Below, piece after piece: positions 8,127 through 16,364 of a DNA stretch of 64,000 bases. Position 1 is the stretch's first letter. Each line of letters begins with the position of its first letter. Source of the DNA: JAJYLM01 sp964547905 (GTDB lineage: Bacteria > JAMCPX01); NCBI GenBank assembly GCA_964547905.1, contig CAZJPN010000050.1, forward strand, positions 12,466 through 76,465, given 5' to 3'. The translations under genes were made by a program, and so were the position numbers. The notes under the pieces are model-generated. The model was not told the origin of the DNA, did no database searches, and saw nothing but the letters and a program-made list of their open reading frames with translations.

Positions 8127-8999
8127 TTAAATAGTTAGTTTCTTTGCTCCCCTTTGGGGGAGTAGGAGGGCGATCAGACCGGATGCCGTATAAATAATGA
8201 ATATGGCAAACAACATTTTGATCGGCTCAAGCACGATCAAAGACATCATTATTATTGCAAGCATCAAAAATGAAACAGGTTTTTCCTTTATCATGTCCGC
8301 ATTTTTAAAACTTTTATATTTTACAGTGCTTATCATGAGCAGTCCGGATATAAGGACAAGCAGCAGTATTGTAAAATGCTGTGAGAGTATAAAATCGATC
8401 GGTTTGTTCAATATAAGATCAATCGGGTGCTTTATCATGGAAGAAAACAATGCCTTCTTATCTTCGTCAAGACCTGTTGACGGTGTAACATAGAGTAAAA
8501 TAGTCGTCGTCACGAGTCCTGCTGCAGCAGGAGACGGCAGACCGTTGAACACACTCTTTTCTACAGTATCTATTTGAGTATTAAACCTCGCCAGCCTTAT
8601 TGCAGCGCATGCTACATATATAAATGCAATGACCCACCCAACCCTTCCAAACGAGCTCAGTGCAATAGAATATGCGAGAAATGCCGGAGCCACACCAAAC
8701 CCTACAAGATCAGAGAGCGAATCATACTCAACACCAAAAGCACTCGTCGTATGGGTAAGCCTTGCCACCTTGCCGTCAATGCCGTCAAAAAAGATGGAAA
8801 ATATAATAGCAATTGCACCATAGAAATAGCTGCCGTTAAATGTCGCTATAATTGAATAAAAACCGGAAAACAGGCTTGCAGAGGTAAACAGGTTTGGCAG
8901 TATATAAATGCCCCTGCTCATACCCCTTGCCGGTCTCTTCTCTGGCACGGTCTCTTTTTCGTAAGTCTTGTTTATTTCTACAATATTTTTTTCATTCAT
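8127..8999 (-). CDS. pssA: CDP-diacylglycerol-serine O-phosphatidyltransferase
   Basis: Membrane enzyme that makes phosphatidylserine from CDP-diacylglycerol and serine. The 290-aa protein has several hydrophobic helices and the CDP-alcohol phosphotransferase signature DGKVARLTHTTSAFGVEYD continuing SLSD, which supplies the conserved Asp residues (D-x2-D-G-x2-A-R-x8-G-x3-D-x3-D). The ending is a long hydrophobic stretch. It starts 3 bp after the psd stop, so the two are co-transcribed and act in sequence toward phosphatidylethanolamine. The leader MNEKNIVEINKTYEKETVPEKR is hydrophilic and cytoplasmic. Confidence 0.93.
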   Translation of the reverse strand: MNEKNIVEINKTYEKETVPEKRPARGMSRGIYILPNLFTSASLFSGFYSIIATFNGSYFYGAIAIIFSIFFDGIDGKVARLTHTTSAFGVEYDSLSDLVGFGVAPAFLAYSIALSSFGRVGWVIAFIYVACAAIRLARFNTQIDTVEKSVFNGLPSPAAAGLVTTTILLYVTPSTGLDEDKKALFSSMIKHPIDLILNKPIDFILSQHFTILLLVLISGLLMISTVKYKSFKNADMIKEKPVSFLMLAIIMMSLIVLEPIKMLFAIFIIYTASGLIALLLPQRGAKKLTI

Positions 9000-9002
9000 A
9001 CA

Positions 9003-9638
9003 TTACACAGCTATTATGGTTTCGCCTGCTTTTACTTTATCACCTATACGTACCTTAATCTCTCTATCAGGTTCAACATAAACGTCAAGCCTTGAACCAA
9101 GTTTAATCATACCATATCTTTTACCGGTTGTCATCTTAGATCCCTTATCCGCATTGCACACTATCCTTCGTGCAACAGATCCCGCAATCTGCACGGCCAC
9201 AAGCTTTCGCCCCTTTTCATCGTTTATAAATAATGCCGTCTGTTCGTTCAGTTCCGATGCCTTGTCGGCATAAGCAACATGAAATATACCCGGGTTATAT
9301 TTCTTCTCAATTACAATTCCGTGAACAGGAAACCTGTTTACATGCACATTAAACACGGACATAAAAATACTGAGACACACAGCGTCTTTTCCCATAAATT
9401 GTTCATACTTGTTGTTTTTTGCAATCTTAATAACTGTACCGTCCGCAGGAGAGATAACATAATCACCACTCGGGGTATTCCTCTCTGGATTTCTGAAAAA
9501 CAACATCACAAATACCAACAACAATATCGAAGGTATGTACAAAATATATCCATGCCTTATCAGGAACCCTATAACTGCGAGTATAAACAAAAATCCTATG
9601 TATACCCATCCGTCTTTTACAATAAAATTATTGTCCAT
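9003..9638 (-). CDS. psd: Phosphatidylserine decarboxylase proenzyme
   Basis: Converts phosphatidylserine to phosphatidylethanolamine. At 211 aa it is the short, soluble-type Psd found with pssA in many bacteria. Two hydrophobic segments near residues 12-50 suggest membrane association. The self-cleavage site is the Gly-Ser of KLGSRLDVYVEPD near the C-terminus, producing the pyruvoyl prosthetic group. MSVFNVHVNRFPVHG is a conserved catalytic segment. It is first in its operon; a TATAAT box on the minus strand at 9655-9660 lies just upstream. No ribosome site is evident before the ATG. Confidence 0.93.
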   Translation of the reverse strand: MDNNFIVKDGWVYIGFLFILAVIGFLIRHGYILYIPSILLLVFVMLFFRNPERNTPSGDYVISPADGTVIKIAKNNKYEQFMGKDAVCLSIFMSVFNVHVNRFPVHGIVIEKKYNPGIFHVAYADKASELNEQTALFINDEKGRKLVAVQIAGSVARRIVCNADKGSKMTTGKRYGMIKLGSRLDVYVEPDREIKVRIGDKVKAGETIIAV

Positions 9639-9654
9639 ACGTTAAAATATATAC

Positions 9655-9660
9655 ATTATA
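9655..9660 (-). promoter_or_regulatory. Possible -10 box for the psd-pssA-leuACDB-asd operon
   Basis: TATAAT on the minus strand lies 16 bp from the psd ATG, in the 101-bp gap divergent from hemL. No convincing -35 is seen at the usual distance, so this is tentative. Its use would give a very short 5' leader. Confidence 0.4.
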
Positions 9661-9688
9661 ATTCAAAATTTGCAAAGAATTTTATCCC

Positions 9689-9716
9689 TTGACAATACTT
9701 TTTGTTTTAATGTTAT
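9689..9716 (+). promoter_or_regulatory. Sigma-70-type promoter for hemL
   Basis: TTGACA (9689-9694) and TGTTAT (9711-9716) are 16 bp apart. They lie just before AAAGGAG (9726-9732) and the hemL ATG at 9740. The -35 is a perfect match and the -10 matches four of six. Confidence 0.6.
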
Positions 9717-9739
9717 GGTTATCACAAAGGAGTTAGAGT

Positions 9740-11026
9740 ATGGATAGACCACATTCCAGTAATTATTTTAAAAAGGCTAAAGATCTCATGCCGGGCGGGG
9801 TCAACAGTCCTGTAAGGGCTTTTAAGGCTGTAGGAGACGATCCTATTGTCGTTACCCGTGCAAAAGGCAACAGGCTTTATGATGCAGACGGCAACAAGTA
9901 TATTGATTATTGCATGTCCTGGGGACCGATGATCCTTGGTCATGGGAATATAAAGGTGCTGAACGAAATAAGAAAGGCTATAAGGAATGGCACAAGCTTT
10001 GGTACACTATGTCCTTCAGAGATAAGGCTTGCAGAGCTTATTTTAGATGCTTACCCTTCGATAGAGCTTGTGCGCATGGTGAGTTCAGGCACAGAGGCGA
10101 CCATGAGTGCTGTAAGAGTGGCACGTGCATATACAAAAAGGGATAAGATCGTAAAATTTGAAGGTGGGTATCATGGTCATTCAGACCAATTTCTCATTAA
10201 GGCTGGTTCCGGTTTAACAACACTGGGAACACCATCCAGTCCCGGTGTGCCGGAGGCATTTGCAGCAACGACACGAACGCTACCATACAACGATTTAAAT
10301 GCCGCTCAAAAACTTATTACGGAAAAGTCAAAAGAGATCGCCGCTGTTATAGTAGAACCTGTAGCAGGCAATATCGGTGTCGTATTGCCGGATAAAGGAT
10401 TCCTTGAAACTTTGAGAGAACTGACCATAAAGCATGGTATAGTCCTTATATTCGACGAGGTAATAACCGGATTCAGAATTTCCCTGTCAGGAGCACAGGA
10501 TAGATTCAACATAAAACCTGATATGACAACACTCGGAAAGATCATAGGCGGCGGCTTACCTGTCGGGGCTTACGGCGGGAGAAAAGACATTATGCAGCTT
10601 ATTTCGCCTGAAGGACCGGTTTATCAAGCTGGAACACTCTCTGGTAATCCTGTTGCAATGGCAGCAGGCATAGCTACTATAAAAGAGATAAAATCAAAAC
10701 CATTGTTCTATAAAGATCTGGAGAAAAAAACAGAACATCTCGTGTATGGTTTAAAGGATGCTGCAAGGCTTGCAGAAAAAAAGATAACCGTAAACTCAAT
10801 AGCATCCATGTTCACGCCTTTCTTTACAGACAGACCTGTAAAAGACCTGCAATCAGCCATGACATCCGACACAAAGCAATACGCCAGTTTTTTTCATCTC
10901 ATGTTTGAAAGGGGCGTTTATTTACCACCATCACAGTTTGAGGCCCATTTTGTTTCAATGGCGCACACAACCAATGACATAGACAGGACGATAAAATATG
11001 CATACGAGGCTTTCAAGAAGCTGTGA
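9740..11026 (+). CDS. hemL: Glutamate-1-semialdehyde 2,1-aminomutase
   Basis: PLP enzyme that makes 5-aminolevulinate from glutamate-1-semialdehyde, the second step of the C5 tetrapyrrole pathway after HemA (encoded at 17261-18520). The 428-aa length is normal. VNSPVRAFKAVG marks the N-terminus, SSGTEATMSAVRVARA the phosphate-binding region, IFDEVITGFR the cofactor-contacting Asp, and TLGKIIGGGLPVGAYGG the Schiff-base lysine (about residue 267). A TTGACA promoter and an AAAGGAG ribosome site precede it. It is transcribed alone and divergently from psd. A 9-bp tandem repeat starts directly after the stop. Confidence 0.96.
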   Translation: MDRPHSSNYFKKAKDLMPGGVNSPVRAFKAVGDDPIVVTRAKGNRLYDADGNKYIDYCMSWGPMILGHGNIKVLNEIRKAIRNGTSFGTLCPSEIRLAELILDAYPSIELVRMVSSGTEATMSAVRVARAYTKRDKIVKFEGGYHGHSDQFLIKAGSGLTTLGTPSSPGVPEAFAATTRTLPYNDLNAAQKLITEKSKEIAAVIVEPVAGNIGVVLPDKGFLETLRELTIKHGIVLIFDEVITGFRISLSGAQDRFNIKPDMTTLGKIIGGGLPVGAYGGRKDIMQLISPEGPVYQAGTLSGNPVAMAAGIATIKEIKSKPLFYKDLEKKTEHLVYGLKDAARLAEKKITVNSIASMFTPFFTDRPVKDLQSAMTSDTKQYASFFHLMFERGVYLPPSQFEAHFVSMAHTTNDIDRTIKYAYEAFKKL

Positions 11027-11062
11027 GCGGCTTAAACCGTTTAAACTGTTTAAATAGTTAAG
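11027..11062. repeat. 9-bp tandem repeat after hemL
   Basis: Four 9-mers directly follow the hemL stop: GCGGCTTAA, ACCGTTTAA, ACTGTTTAA, ATAGTTAAG. Related units occur twice inside polA (51029-51109 and 51331-51375). Confidence 0.7.
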
Positions 11063-11123
11063 AAAGTGGATCGCACGACTCATCCACCCCAAGCTTCACT
11101 TGGGTGCCTGATGGGGACCCCCT

Positions 11124-11172
11124 TCGCTCGTTACACAAACCCCCTATTTTCCAAATGCATTTTTGGGGTTAA
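11124..11172. repeat. Dispersed element with ATGCAT palindrome half at the def 3' end
   Basis: Read on the minus strand it starts at the def stop, TAACCCCAAAAATGCA, and continues ATAGGGGGTTTGTG. A similar arrangement, TTAACCCAAAAAATGCA then ATAGGGAGGTTTGT, occurs at 14760-14791. The remaining 60 bp toward hemL contain a small hairpin (CACCCCAAGCTTCACTTGGG region, 11085-11105). Confidence 0.6.
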
Positions 11173-11681
11173 TCCTTGCTTGATTTCGATTCTTTTTTAA
11201 GGGATTTTATATATGCGTTTCTTTTTAAAAGAGATGCATGTTCAATGAGCGTAATACCATTGAGGTGATCCATTTCATGCTGTATGACAGTTGCAAGCAG
11301 ATCCGTAGCCTCCAAAATCAGGTCCTTGCCATTCCTATCATAGCCTTTTATCACAACCCTCGCCGCCCTTTTTACCTCTATCCGAAAATCAGGTACACTC
11401 AGACATCCTTCTTCTAGAGAAGACTCCCCTTCCGATTCAACAATAACCGGGTTTATAACAGCGATGATCCGCCTTTTATCGTCCCCAATAGGTACATCCG
11501 CTACAAACAATGCTTTTTCTTTTCCTACCTGCGTAGCAGCAAGACCTATACCTGATGCAACATGCATTGTCTCATACATATTATCTATAAATCCCTGCAG
11601 CTCGCCATTTATATCTTTTATTTCTTTAGCCTTACGCTTCAGTATCTTTTCCGGATATCTGTATATCTTGTAGATCGACAT
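11169..11681 (-). CDS. def: Peptide deformylase
   Basis: Removes the N-formyl group from nascent proteins at the ribosome exit. The 170-aa protein has the three family motifs: GIGLAATQVG, EEGCLSVPDF with the metal cysteine, and QHEMDHLNG with the metal histidines and catalytic Glu. It usually pairs with fmt; here it overlaps by one base (TAATG) with an upstream PATAN/J/TPR gene and lies in a run with an ArsA-like ATPase, which ties it to a chaperone-like set. Its stop codon lies within a dispersed palindromic element. The assignment is secure; whether it is the only deformylase cannot be told from this window. Confidence 0.95.
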   Translation of the reverse strand: MSIYKIYRYPEKILKRKAKEIKDINGELQGFIDNMYETMHVASGIGLAATQVGKEKALFVADVPIGDDKRRIIAVINPVIVESEGESSLEEGCLSVPDFRIEVKRAARVVIKGYDRNGKDLILEATDLLATVIQHEMDHLNGITLIEHASLLKRNAYIKSLKKESKSSKD

Positions 11682-13087
11682 TATCCAACCTTTTCGAGTA
11701 GTTCCAATTGCTTTTTTGACTCCCTGTGATTCGGATTGTGCACAAGTGCCTTGAGAAAATATCCTCTTGCAGTCTTATAATCCTGTTTGTTTTTGTATAT
11801 AATGCCCAGATAGTAATAATTACGTGCCTCGGTCGGATTAAGTTCTACAGCCTTTGAGAATGACCGCTCGGCAGCTTCGACGTTAACAGGATGATTGCTA
11901 AAACTCATGGTTTCCAGGATAGCCAATCCCGTATGGTACTCGGAGATGTTTGGATCATTGCTTATAGCCGTATTGAACATTTTATAAGCCTCGGTATATT
12001 TCTTCTCGTTTACGTAAACCCTTCCTCTTTCAAAACTCTGTCTTGCAAGTACAGGGTCGGTCTCCGTAAATAATATACTTTTATCCTGCTCACTTATCTC
12101 TTTTGTATATTTTTCTCTTGTCGAATCTTTATAAAGGATTGTAAATGCTTCGAGTATCTGATTGTACATCTGCAATGCAAGCGGTTTTATATCTTTATCA
12201 TCCGTCTCTGCAAATCTATCAGGATGATAATTTTTTGATAATAGTGTAAAAGATGAGAGAATCTGCTCTTTTGTGGCACTCATATCAAGTCCGAGCTTTT
12301 CAAAAAGATTCATTGTTTGGAATTTCTCAAGTTTATCCTCTATCTCCGACTTCAGTGAGGCATTTGTGGTTGTTTCTTTCTTTTCCTCGCCTGGATAAAT
12401 AAAACCGAGTAGGTTTAAGACACCTATGATCTGTATTGCTTTTAACTCACCCATGCCTGCATTCGCTATAACATCACTCAGGGTTTTGGTACCATCTATA
12501 AGATTATAGAACTTCTCTCCATTCGTATTCTTTATAATATTCAGGCCCTCGGATATAGCTGTATTTTTCCGCATAATGACATTCGAATGTCCGATGATCT
12601 CTTTCAGTTTGTCAGGACTGAATTTTCTCTTTACACCTTCTATCATGAGATCCCATAAGCTCAGATCAAGGGTTATGACCTCATTGCTGAAGTGCACATC
12701 TTCTATGAAGTTATATTCTGCATCATCGAGTTCAAATATCGAATAAATGATTTCCGAAACCTGTTTTATGACAAGATCGAAAAGTTGTTCAGGGGTTATG
12801 ATATTCATGTCTACAAGTACAGTTCCGAGTCTGTTACCCGTTTTCATTACCTCTTTCAGTGCAATATCAAGCTGCTCCTCTGTTGCTATGTTTAATTTTA
12901 ATACCATTGCGCCCATTCTGTCAGAAGGCAGGTTGGAAGCCGAAAAAATAGGCTTACCATTTGACAGGTACACTATCTTAACCTCAGGGCCGTTTGTCAG
13001 CCTGAGTATGCCTTTAACCCTAGCTGTATGTAAACTCATAAGAAGTTTCAGAAACGGAGTATTTTTTAATCTACCTTTATTAAGCAT
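11681..13087 (-). CDS. PATAN (DUF4388)-J-domain-TPR protein
   Basis: A 468-aa protein with no signal peptide, probably cytoplasmic. Residues about 1-140 match the DUF4388/PATAN type (TPFLKLLMSLHTARVKGILR, then YLSNGKPIFSAS and GTVLVDMNIITPEQLFDLV). After a linker, residues about 262-335 form a DnaJ-like domain with helix II/III loop NYHPDRF, so the HPD motif is intact. Residues about 345-468 contain three to four TPR units (SFERGRVYVNEKKYTEAYKM, AARNYYYLGIIYKNKQ-like). PATAN proteins occur with two-component and gliding systems and the TPR/J parts suggest an Hsp70 or client adaptor. It abuts def and lies 30 bp after a small unknown gene behind the ArsA-like gene. No clear ribosome site is seen. 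The function is inferred only. Confidence 0.8.
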   Translation of the reverse strand: MLNKGRLKNTPFLKLLMSLHTARVKGILRLTNGPEVKIVYLSNGKPIFSASNLPSDRMGAMVLKLNIATEEQLDIALKEVMKTGNRLGTVLVDMNIITPEQLFDLVIKQVSEIIYSIFELDDAEYNFIEDVHFSNEVITLDLSLWDLMIEGVKRKFSPDKLKEIIGHSNVIMRKNTAISEGLNIIKNTNGEKFYNLIDGTKTLSDVIANAGMGELKAIQIIGVLNLLGFIYPGEEKKETTTNASLKSEIEDKLEKFQTMNLFEKLGLDMSATKEQILSSFTLLSKNYHPDRFAETDDKDIKPLALQMYNQILEAFTILYKDSTREKYTKEISEQDKSILFTETDPVLARQSFERGRVYVNEKKYTEAYKMFNTAISNDPNISEYHTGLAILETMSFSNHPVNVEAAERSFSKAVELNPTEARNYYYLGIIYKNKQDYKTARGYFLKALVHNPNHRESKKQLELLEKVG

Positions 13088-13117
13088 TTGTTTTTTATTT
13101 AAGCACAGTTATCAAAT

Positions 13118-13558
13118 CTATTCAACTGTAATTCTTTTCAATTTCTTGATAGTCTTCTGTTTCTTTTTGCCGGTGAGTATTTCTTTTATGCTCCATAGTA
13201 CCTGCATCCTCGGGTCTGTTGAATCTTCTTTTCCTAATTTTGTCAGCTCCTCGTCTACCATGTTGTTTATCATATATATTATTTCCCCGGCATCTGCCGG
13301 CATTTCACCTATTCGTAAAGGATCTATGATCCTCTTTATTACGACATTTAAAATTAATTGCATAGTTGTAAGGAGTGATGATAATGCCTTTGCGGTAGGC
13401 ATATTCTCGTAACCTTCGATTATTTGTTTTACGAACTCTATAACATCGTCCAGCGCAAGTATGTCTTCTCTATTTGCAGTCAAAAAATGTTGTTTCGCAG
13501 AACGAAGCGACTGCAGCGCGGCGGGATTCAATTTACCTTTTGTACCCTTGTTTTTCAT
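13118..13558 (-). CDS. Small helical protein of unknown function in the ArsA-def run
   Basis: The start at 13558 (MKNKGTKGKLNPAAL) is chosen because its ATG overlaps the ArsA stop as ATGA; an upstream start at 13579 is also open. The 146-aa product is predicted mostly helical and charged, with a lysine-rich C-terminus (KKKQKTIKKLKRITVE) and no signal peptide or membrane helix. I do not recognise the family. The tight coupling to the ArsA-like ATPase before it and 30 bp to the PATAN/J/TPR gene after it suggest a shared function. Confidence 0.75.
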   Translation of the reverse strand: MKNKGTKGKLNPAALQSLRSAKQHFLTANREDILALDDVIEFVKQIIEGYENMPTAKALSSLLTTMQLILNVVIKRIIDPLRIGEMPADAGEIIYMINNMVDEELTKLGKEDSTDPRMQVLWSIKEILTGKKKQKTIKKLKRITVE

Positions 13559-14715
13559 ATAAAAACAATCTTTAACCAATCGCCCTCTATAGTTGCCTCT
13601 TTTATCTGTCTCGTTTGAAGAGCCCTCGGCAGCATGAGATTACGCTGAAAATTTTTTATTTTAATTATAAGTTCGTCTCCGCTTGTAATAAGTCCTATAT
13701 CCTCTTTTTTAACACCCGGCATCTTTATCATAAGCAGAAAATGATCCCCTTTCTTGCTTATCTTGATAGGGGCATCTTTATTAAAACATGTCGTAGGATC
13801 GTCTTCTTTGAACAAACCTTGTGCAAATTTTAACAGCGACGCTATTCCAACCATCTCTCTGTCATAAAGGATTGATTTGAAAATAGGAGTTCCATGAAAC
13901 ACCCGGGCTATATGCTTGATATGTTTATCCTGTATACCAAGCCAGTTGGACAGGTAAGAGTTATTGATTTCCTGCGGATAGACCTTGTTTACCACAAGGG
14001 CATCAACCGTAAATCCGAACATGTTCAGGTACGTGTACGCACGCTGAGATTCATTTATAACCATCTTCTCAGGATTTATGACGAGCCTTATTGTCGTAAT
14101 ATTACTGTCCAAGAGCAATCCTTTGATTTTTATCATTTTGAGATACAGCTTCTCAATAGAACCGTAAACTTCATCTTTTGGAAAAGGGATCCGTGTTATC
14201 CTTTCGGCAGCAGGCCTTACAATCTTTGCTATTTTTCTGCCTATATTGAAAAACTTATCCATGTACCATTGAAATATTTCAGGAAAGCTCAGCAGTCTTA
14301 TGGTACTGGCTGTCGGTGCACAGTCTATGATTATAGTGTCATAATTGCCATCCTGTTTAAACTCAAGCAGCTTGAGGAGGCTGAATAATTCTTCCATGCC
14401 CGGGAGTGTTGCAAGCTCGTCGGACATAAGTTCGTCAAGCCCCTGACTCTGAAGCAGGGTCTTTACGTAAGATTCTATTTTGCCCCAGTTATCCGCTATC
14501 TCTTTATAGATGTCTATTTCCTGACCATACAGGTTTTCCTTTAATTTCTGAGGGGTATTGCCTATCTGGATCGAAAACGCATCGGAAAGACTATGAGCAG
14601 CGTCCGTACTCAGAACAATTGTTTTATGTCCGAGTTCAGATGCAAGCACAGCAGTAGCGGCAGATACTGTGGTCTTGCCAACCCCGCCTTTTCCTGTGTA
14701 GAGTATTACCCGCAT
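13555..14715 (-). CDS. ArsA/Get3-family ATPase with C-terminal Hsp20-like domain
   Basis: A 386-aa SIMIBI-class ATPase. The deviant Walker A GKGGVGKTTVSAATA is at residues 9-23, switch I STDAAHSLSDAF follows, and DCAPTASTIRLLSFPEIF is the switch II region. Residues about 315-386 (NKDAPIKISKKGDHFLLMIK onward) fit the ArsA Hsp20-like domain. The protein is single-unit rather than tandem as in arsenite-pump ArsA, and no arsB, arsC or arsR is nearby, so an arsenite role is unlikely. Get3/TRC40 relatives target tail-anchored proteins or act as holdases; the J/TPR protein and peptide deformylase downstream support a protein-handling role, which is inference. It follows cobA-hemD after a 138-bp gap holding repeats. 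Confidence 0.88.
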   Translation of the reverse strand: MRVILYTGKGGVGKTTVSAATAVLASELGHKTIVLSTDAAHSLSDAFSIQIGNTPQKLKENLYGQEIDIYKEIADNWGKIESYVKTLLQSQGLDELMSDELATLPGMEELFSLLKLLEFKQDGNYDTIIIDCAPTASTIRLLSFPEIFQWYMDKFFNIGRKIAKIVRPAAERITRIPFPKDEVYGSIEKLYLKMIKIKGLLLDSNITTIRLVINPEKMVINESQRAYTYLNMFGFTVDALVVNKVYPQEINNSYLSNWLGIQDKHIKHIARVFHGTPIFKSILYDREMVGIASLLKFAQGLFKEDDPTTCFNKDAPIKISKKGDHFLLMIKMPGVKKEDIGLITSGDELIIKIKNFQRNLMLPRALQTRQIKEATIEGDWLKIVFI

Positions 14716-14759
14716 ATCATTATTTTAAGTTTTTTTTTATAGGACGGTCAATCATATTC

Positions 14760-14848
14760 TTAACCCAAAAAATGCAATAGGGAGGTTTGTTCCTTCGCTC
14801 CGTGTACCTACCCGAAGAGAATGAGGGTAGGGGGAATTTTCGGGTTAA
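14760..14848. repeat. Repeat element with inverted TTAACCC / GGGTTAA ends
   Basis: The element runs from TTAACCCAAAAAATGCA (14760-14776) to ATTTTCGGGTTAA (14836-14848), with CCTACCC and GGGTAGGGGG as inner arms. Its first half matches the element at 11124-11172. It fills the gap between cobA-hemD and the ArsA-like gene and may form a hairpin in the transcript. Confidence 0.6.
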
Positions 14849-14853
14849 AAAGC

Positions 14854-16362
14854 TCATCGTTCATTTTTATAATTTATTATAATTTCTTGAATTAACGCTT
14901 CTATAGTATAAGACGAAGGCTGAATTTTGACTTCAAGCCCCATATCATGAGCAGTCTTTGCAGTTATAGGTCCTATGCAGGCTATATCGGCATGTTCGAG
15001 TATATGAAATGCATTCTCCCCGAACATATCAAAAAAATTGGTTACCGTTGACGAACTGGTAAAAACAGCGATATCCACGCCCTCTTTTAGATAAGGCAGT
15101 ATATCCTGTCTTATTTCTGCCCTGATTGTTTTATAAACAGCGACAACATTCACCTTGGCTCCCATTTTTTTAAGTTCATCCACAAGGATCATCCTTGCTT
15201 CCTTAGCCCTCGGTATAAGAATTTTTTTACCGTGCACCTCACCGTTTAGCAAGGTAATAAGTCCTTCTGCCCTGAATTCTTCCGGCACATGATTTACCCT
15301 TATTTTTAGATCTTCTATTGCCTGTGCAGTCTTAGGACCGATTGCCACTATCTCTGCATTCCCAATTTCCCTTATATCTTTTCCGGATCTCCACAACCTG
15401 TCTACAAACCTACCGACTGCATTTGCACTCGTAAATATTATTATATCATAAGTATCAAGCTCTGTTATGGCATTATCAAGAGGCATAGAATCATCAGGAG
15501 TTGCAATCTGTATGGTTGGCTGCTCTATAACAAATGCACCGAGCCATTCGAGAGACTGCCTCAAGATTGAGCTGTCCGTCTCCATCCTTGTGATTAGCAC
15601 CTTCTTGCCAAACAAAGGGAGATTCTCAAACCAGTTCAGTTTATCACGCAGCGTAACAACTTTACCAATAATGATAAGCGCCGGCGTAATGAAAGGCTTA
15701 TGGCTTTCCTCAAGTATATCTTTTAATGTACATACAGAGGTCGACTGCATGGGCATTGTGCCCCATCGGATAACAGCTACGGAATCATGTATGTCTCTTC
15801 CTTTGCTTACAAGCTTCTGTGTTATTTGTTTTATCTGCGCAACACCCATCAACACTACAATCGTGTCAATTTTAGCAATGGCATCCCAGTTGTGTTCATC
15901 GATACCGGCTGCCGTATGTTTATGACCGGTTATTATCACCACAGAAGACGACAGATCGCGGTGGGTAAGCGGGATACCGGCATAGAGAGGAACTGCATTT
16001 ATCGATGATACACCGGGAATAATCTCAAACTCGATCCCCTCTTCCGCAAGCGCAACGGCTTCTTCCCCTCCTCTTCCAAAGAGGAATGGGTCTCCGCCTT
16101 TAAGTCTCAACACATTATGACCGGCCATTGCTTTATCTATAAGTATTCTGTTGATCTCATCCTGAGACTTTATATGTTCCCCTGCCATTTTCCCAGCGTA
16201 TATAAGCTCGGTTGAAGGACCTGCATATCTGAGCACCTCTTTGTTGATGAGATGATCGTACACTATCACATCCGCAGTCTTTATGTGATTTATAACCTTC
16301 AGAGTGAGAAGTTCTGCATCCCCTGGACCTGCACCGGCTATGTATACTTTACCTCTCTTCAT
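14854..16362 (-). CDS. cobA-hemD: Fused uroporphyrinogen-III C-methyltransferase / uroporphyrinogen-III synthase
   Basis: A 502-aa fusion. Residues 1-240 are the SAM-dependent methyltransferase (SUMT) that makes precorrin-2: GAGPGDAELLTLKVINHIK, then LRLKGGDPFLFGRGGEEA and the PGVSSINAVPLYAGIPLTHR region. Residues about 250-500 are HemD, which closes hydroxymethylbilane to uroporphyrinogen III: ITRMETDSS at its start, FTSANAVGRFVD and VFTSSSTVTNFFDM. The fusion is common in Firmicutes, Desulfobacterota and relatives. It starts 2 bp after hemC. With the precorrin-2 dehydrogenase upstream it can feed siroheme, and possibly siroheme-dependent heme synthesis. Confidence 0.95.
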   Translation of the reverse strand: MKRGKVYIAGAGPGDAELLTLKVINHIKTADVIVYDHLINKEVLRYAGPSTELIYAGKMAGEHIKSQDEINRILIDKAMAGHNVLRLKGGDPFLFGRGGEEAVALAEEGIEFEIIPGVSSINAVPLYAGIPLTHRDLSSSVVIITGHKHTAAGIDEHNWDAIAKIDTIVVLMGVAQIKQITQKLVSKGRDIHDSVAVIRWGTMPMQSTSVCTLKDILEESHKPFITPALIIIGKVVTLRDKLNWFENLPLFGKKVLITRMETDSSILRQSLEWLGAFVIEQPTIQIATPDDSMPLDNAITELDTYDIIIFTSANAVGRFVDRLWRSGKDIREIGNAEIVAIGPKTAQAIEDLKIRVNHVPEEFRAEGLITLLNGEVHGKKILIPRAKEARMILVDELKKMGAKVNVVAVYKTIRAEIRQDILPYLKEGVDIAVFTSSSTVTNFFDMFGENAFHILEHADIACIGPITAKTAHDMGLEVKIQPSSYTIEALIQEIIINYKNER

Positions 16363-16364
16363 AT

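Noticed and set aside
11149..11172. Intrinsic terminator for hemL at the def-side palindrome
   Set aside because: No full stem is formed on the hemL strand; only half of the palindrome is present.
12747..13412. Plus-strand 221-codon frame opposite the PATAN protein and its upstream gene
   Set aside because: Spans two well-supported minus-strand genes and reads as Phe/Ser-rich antisense.
13555..14715. Arsenite efflux ATPase
   Set aside because: Single ATPase unit, no arsB/arsD/arsR, and the neighbours are protein-handling genes.
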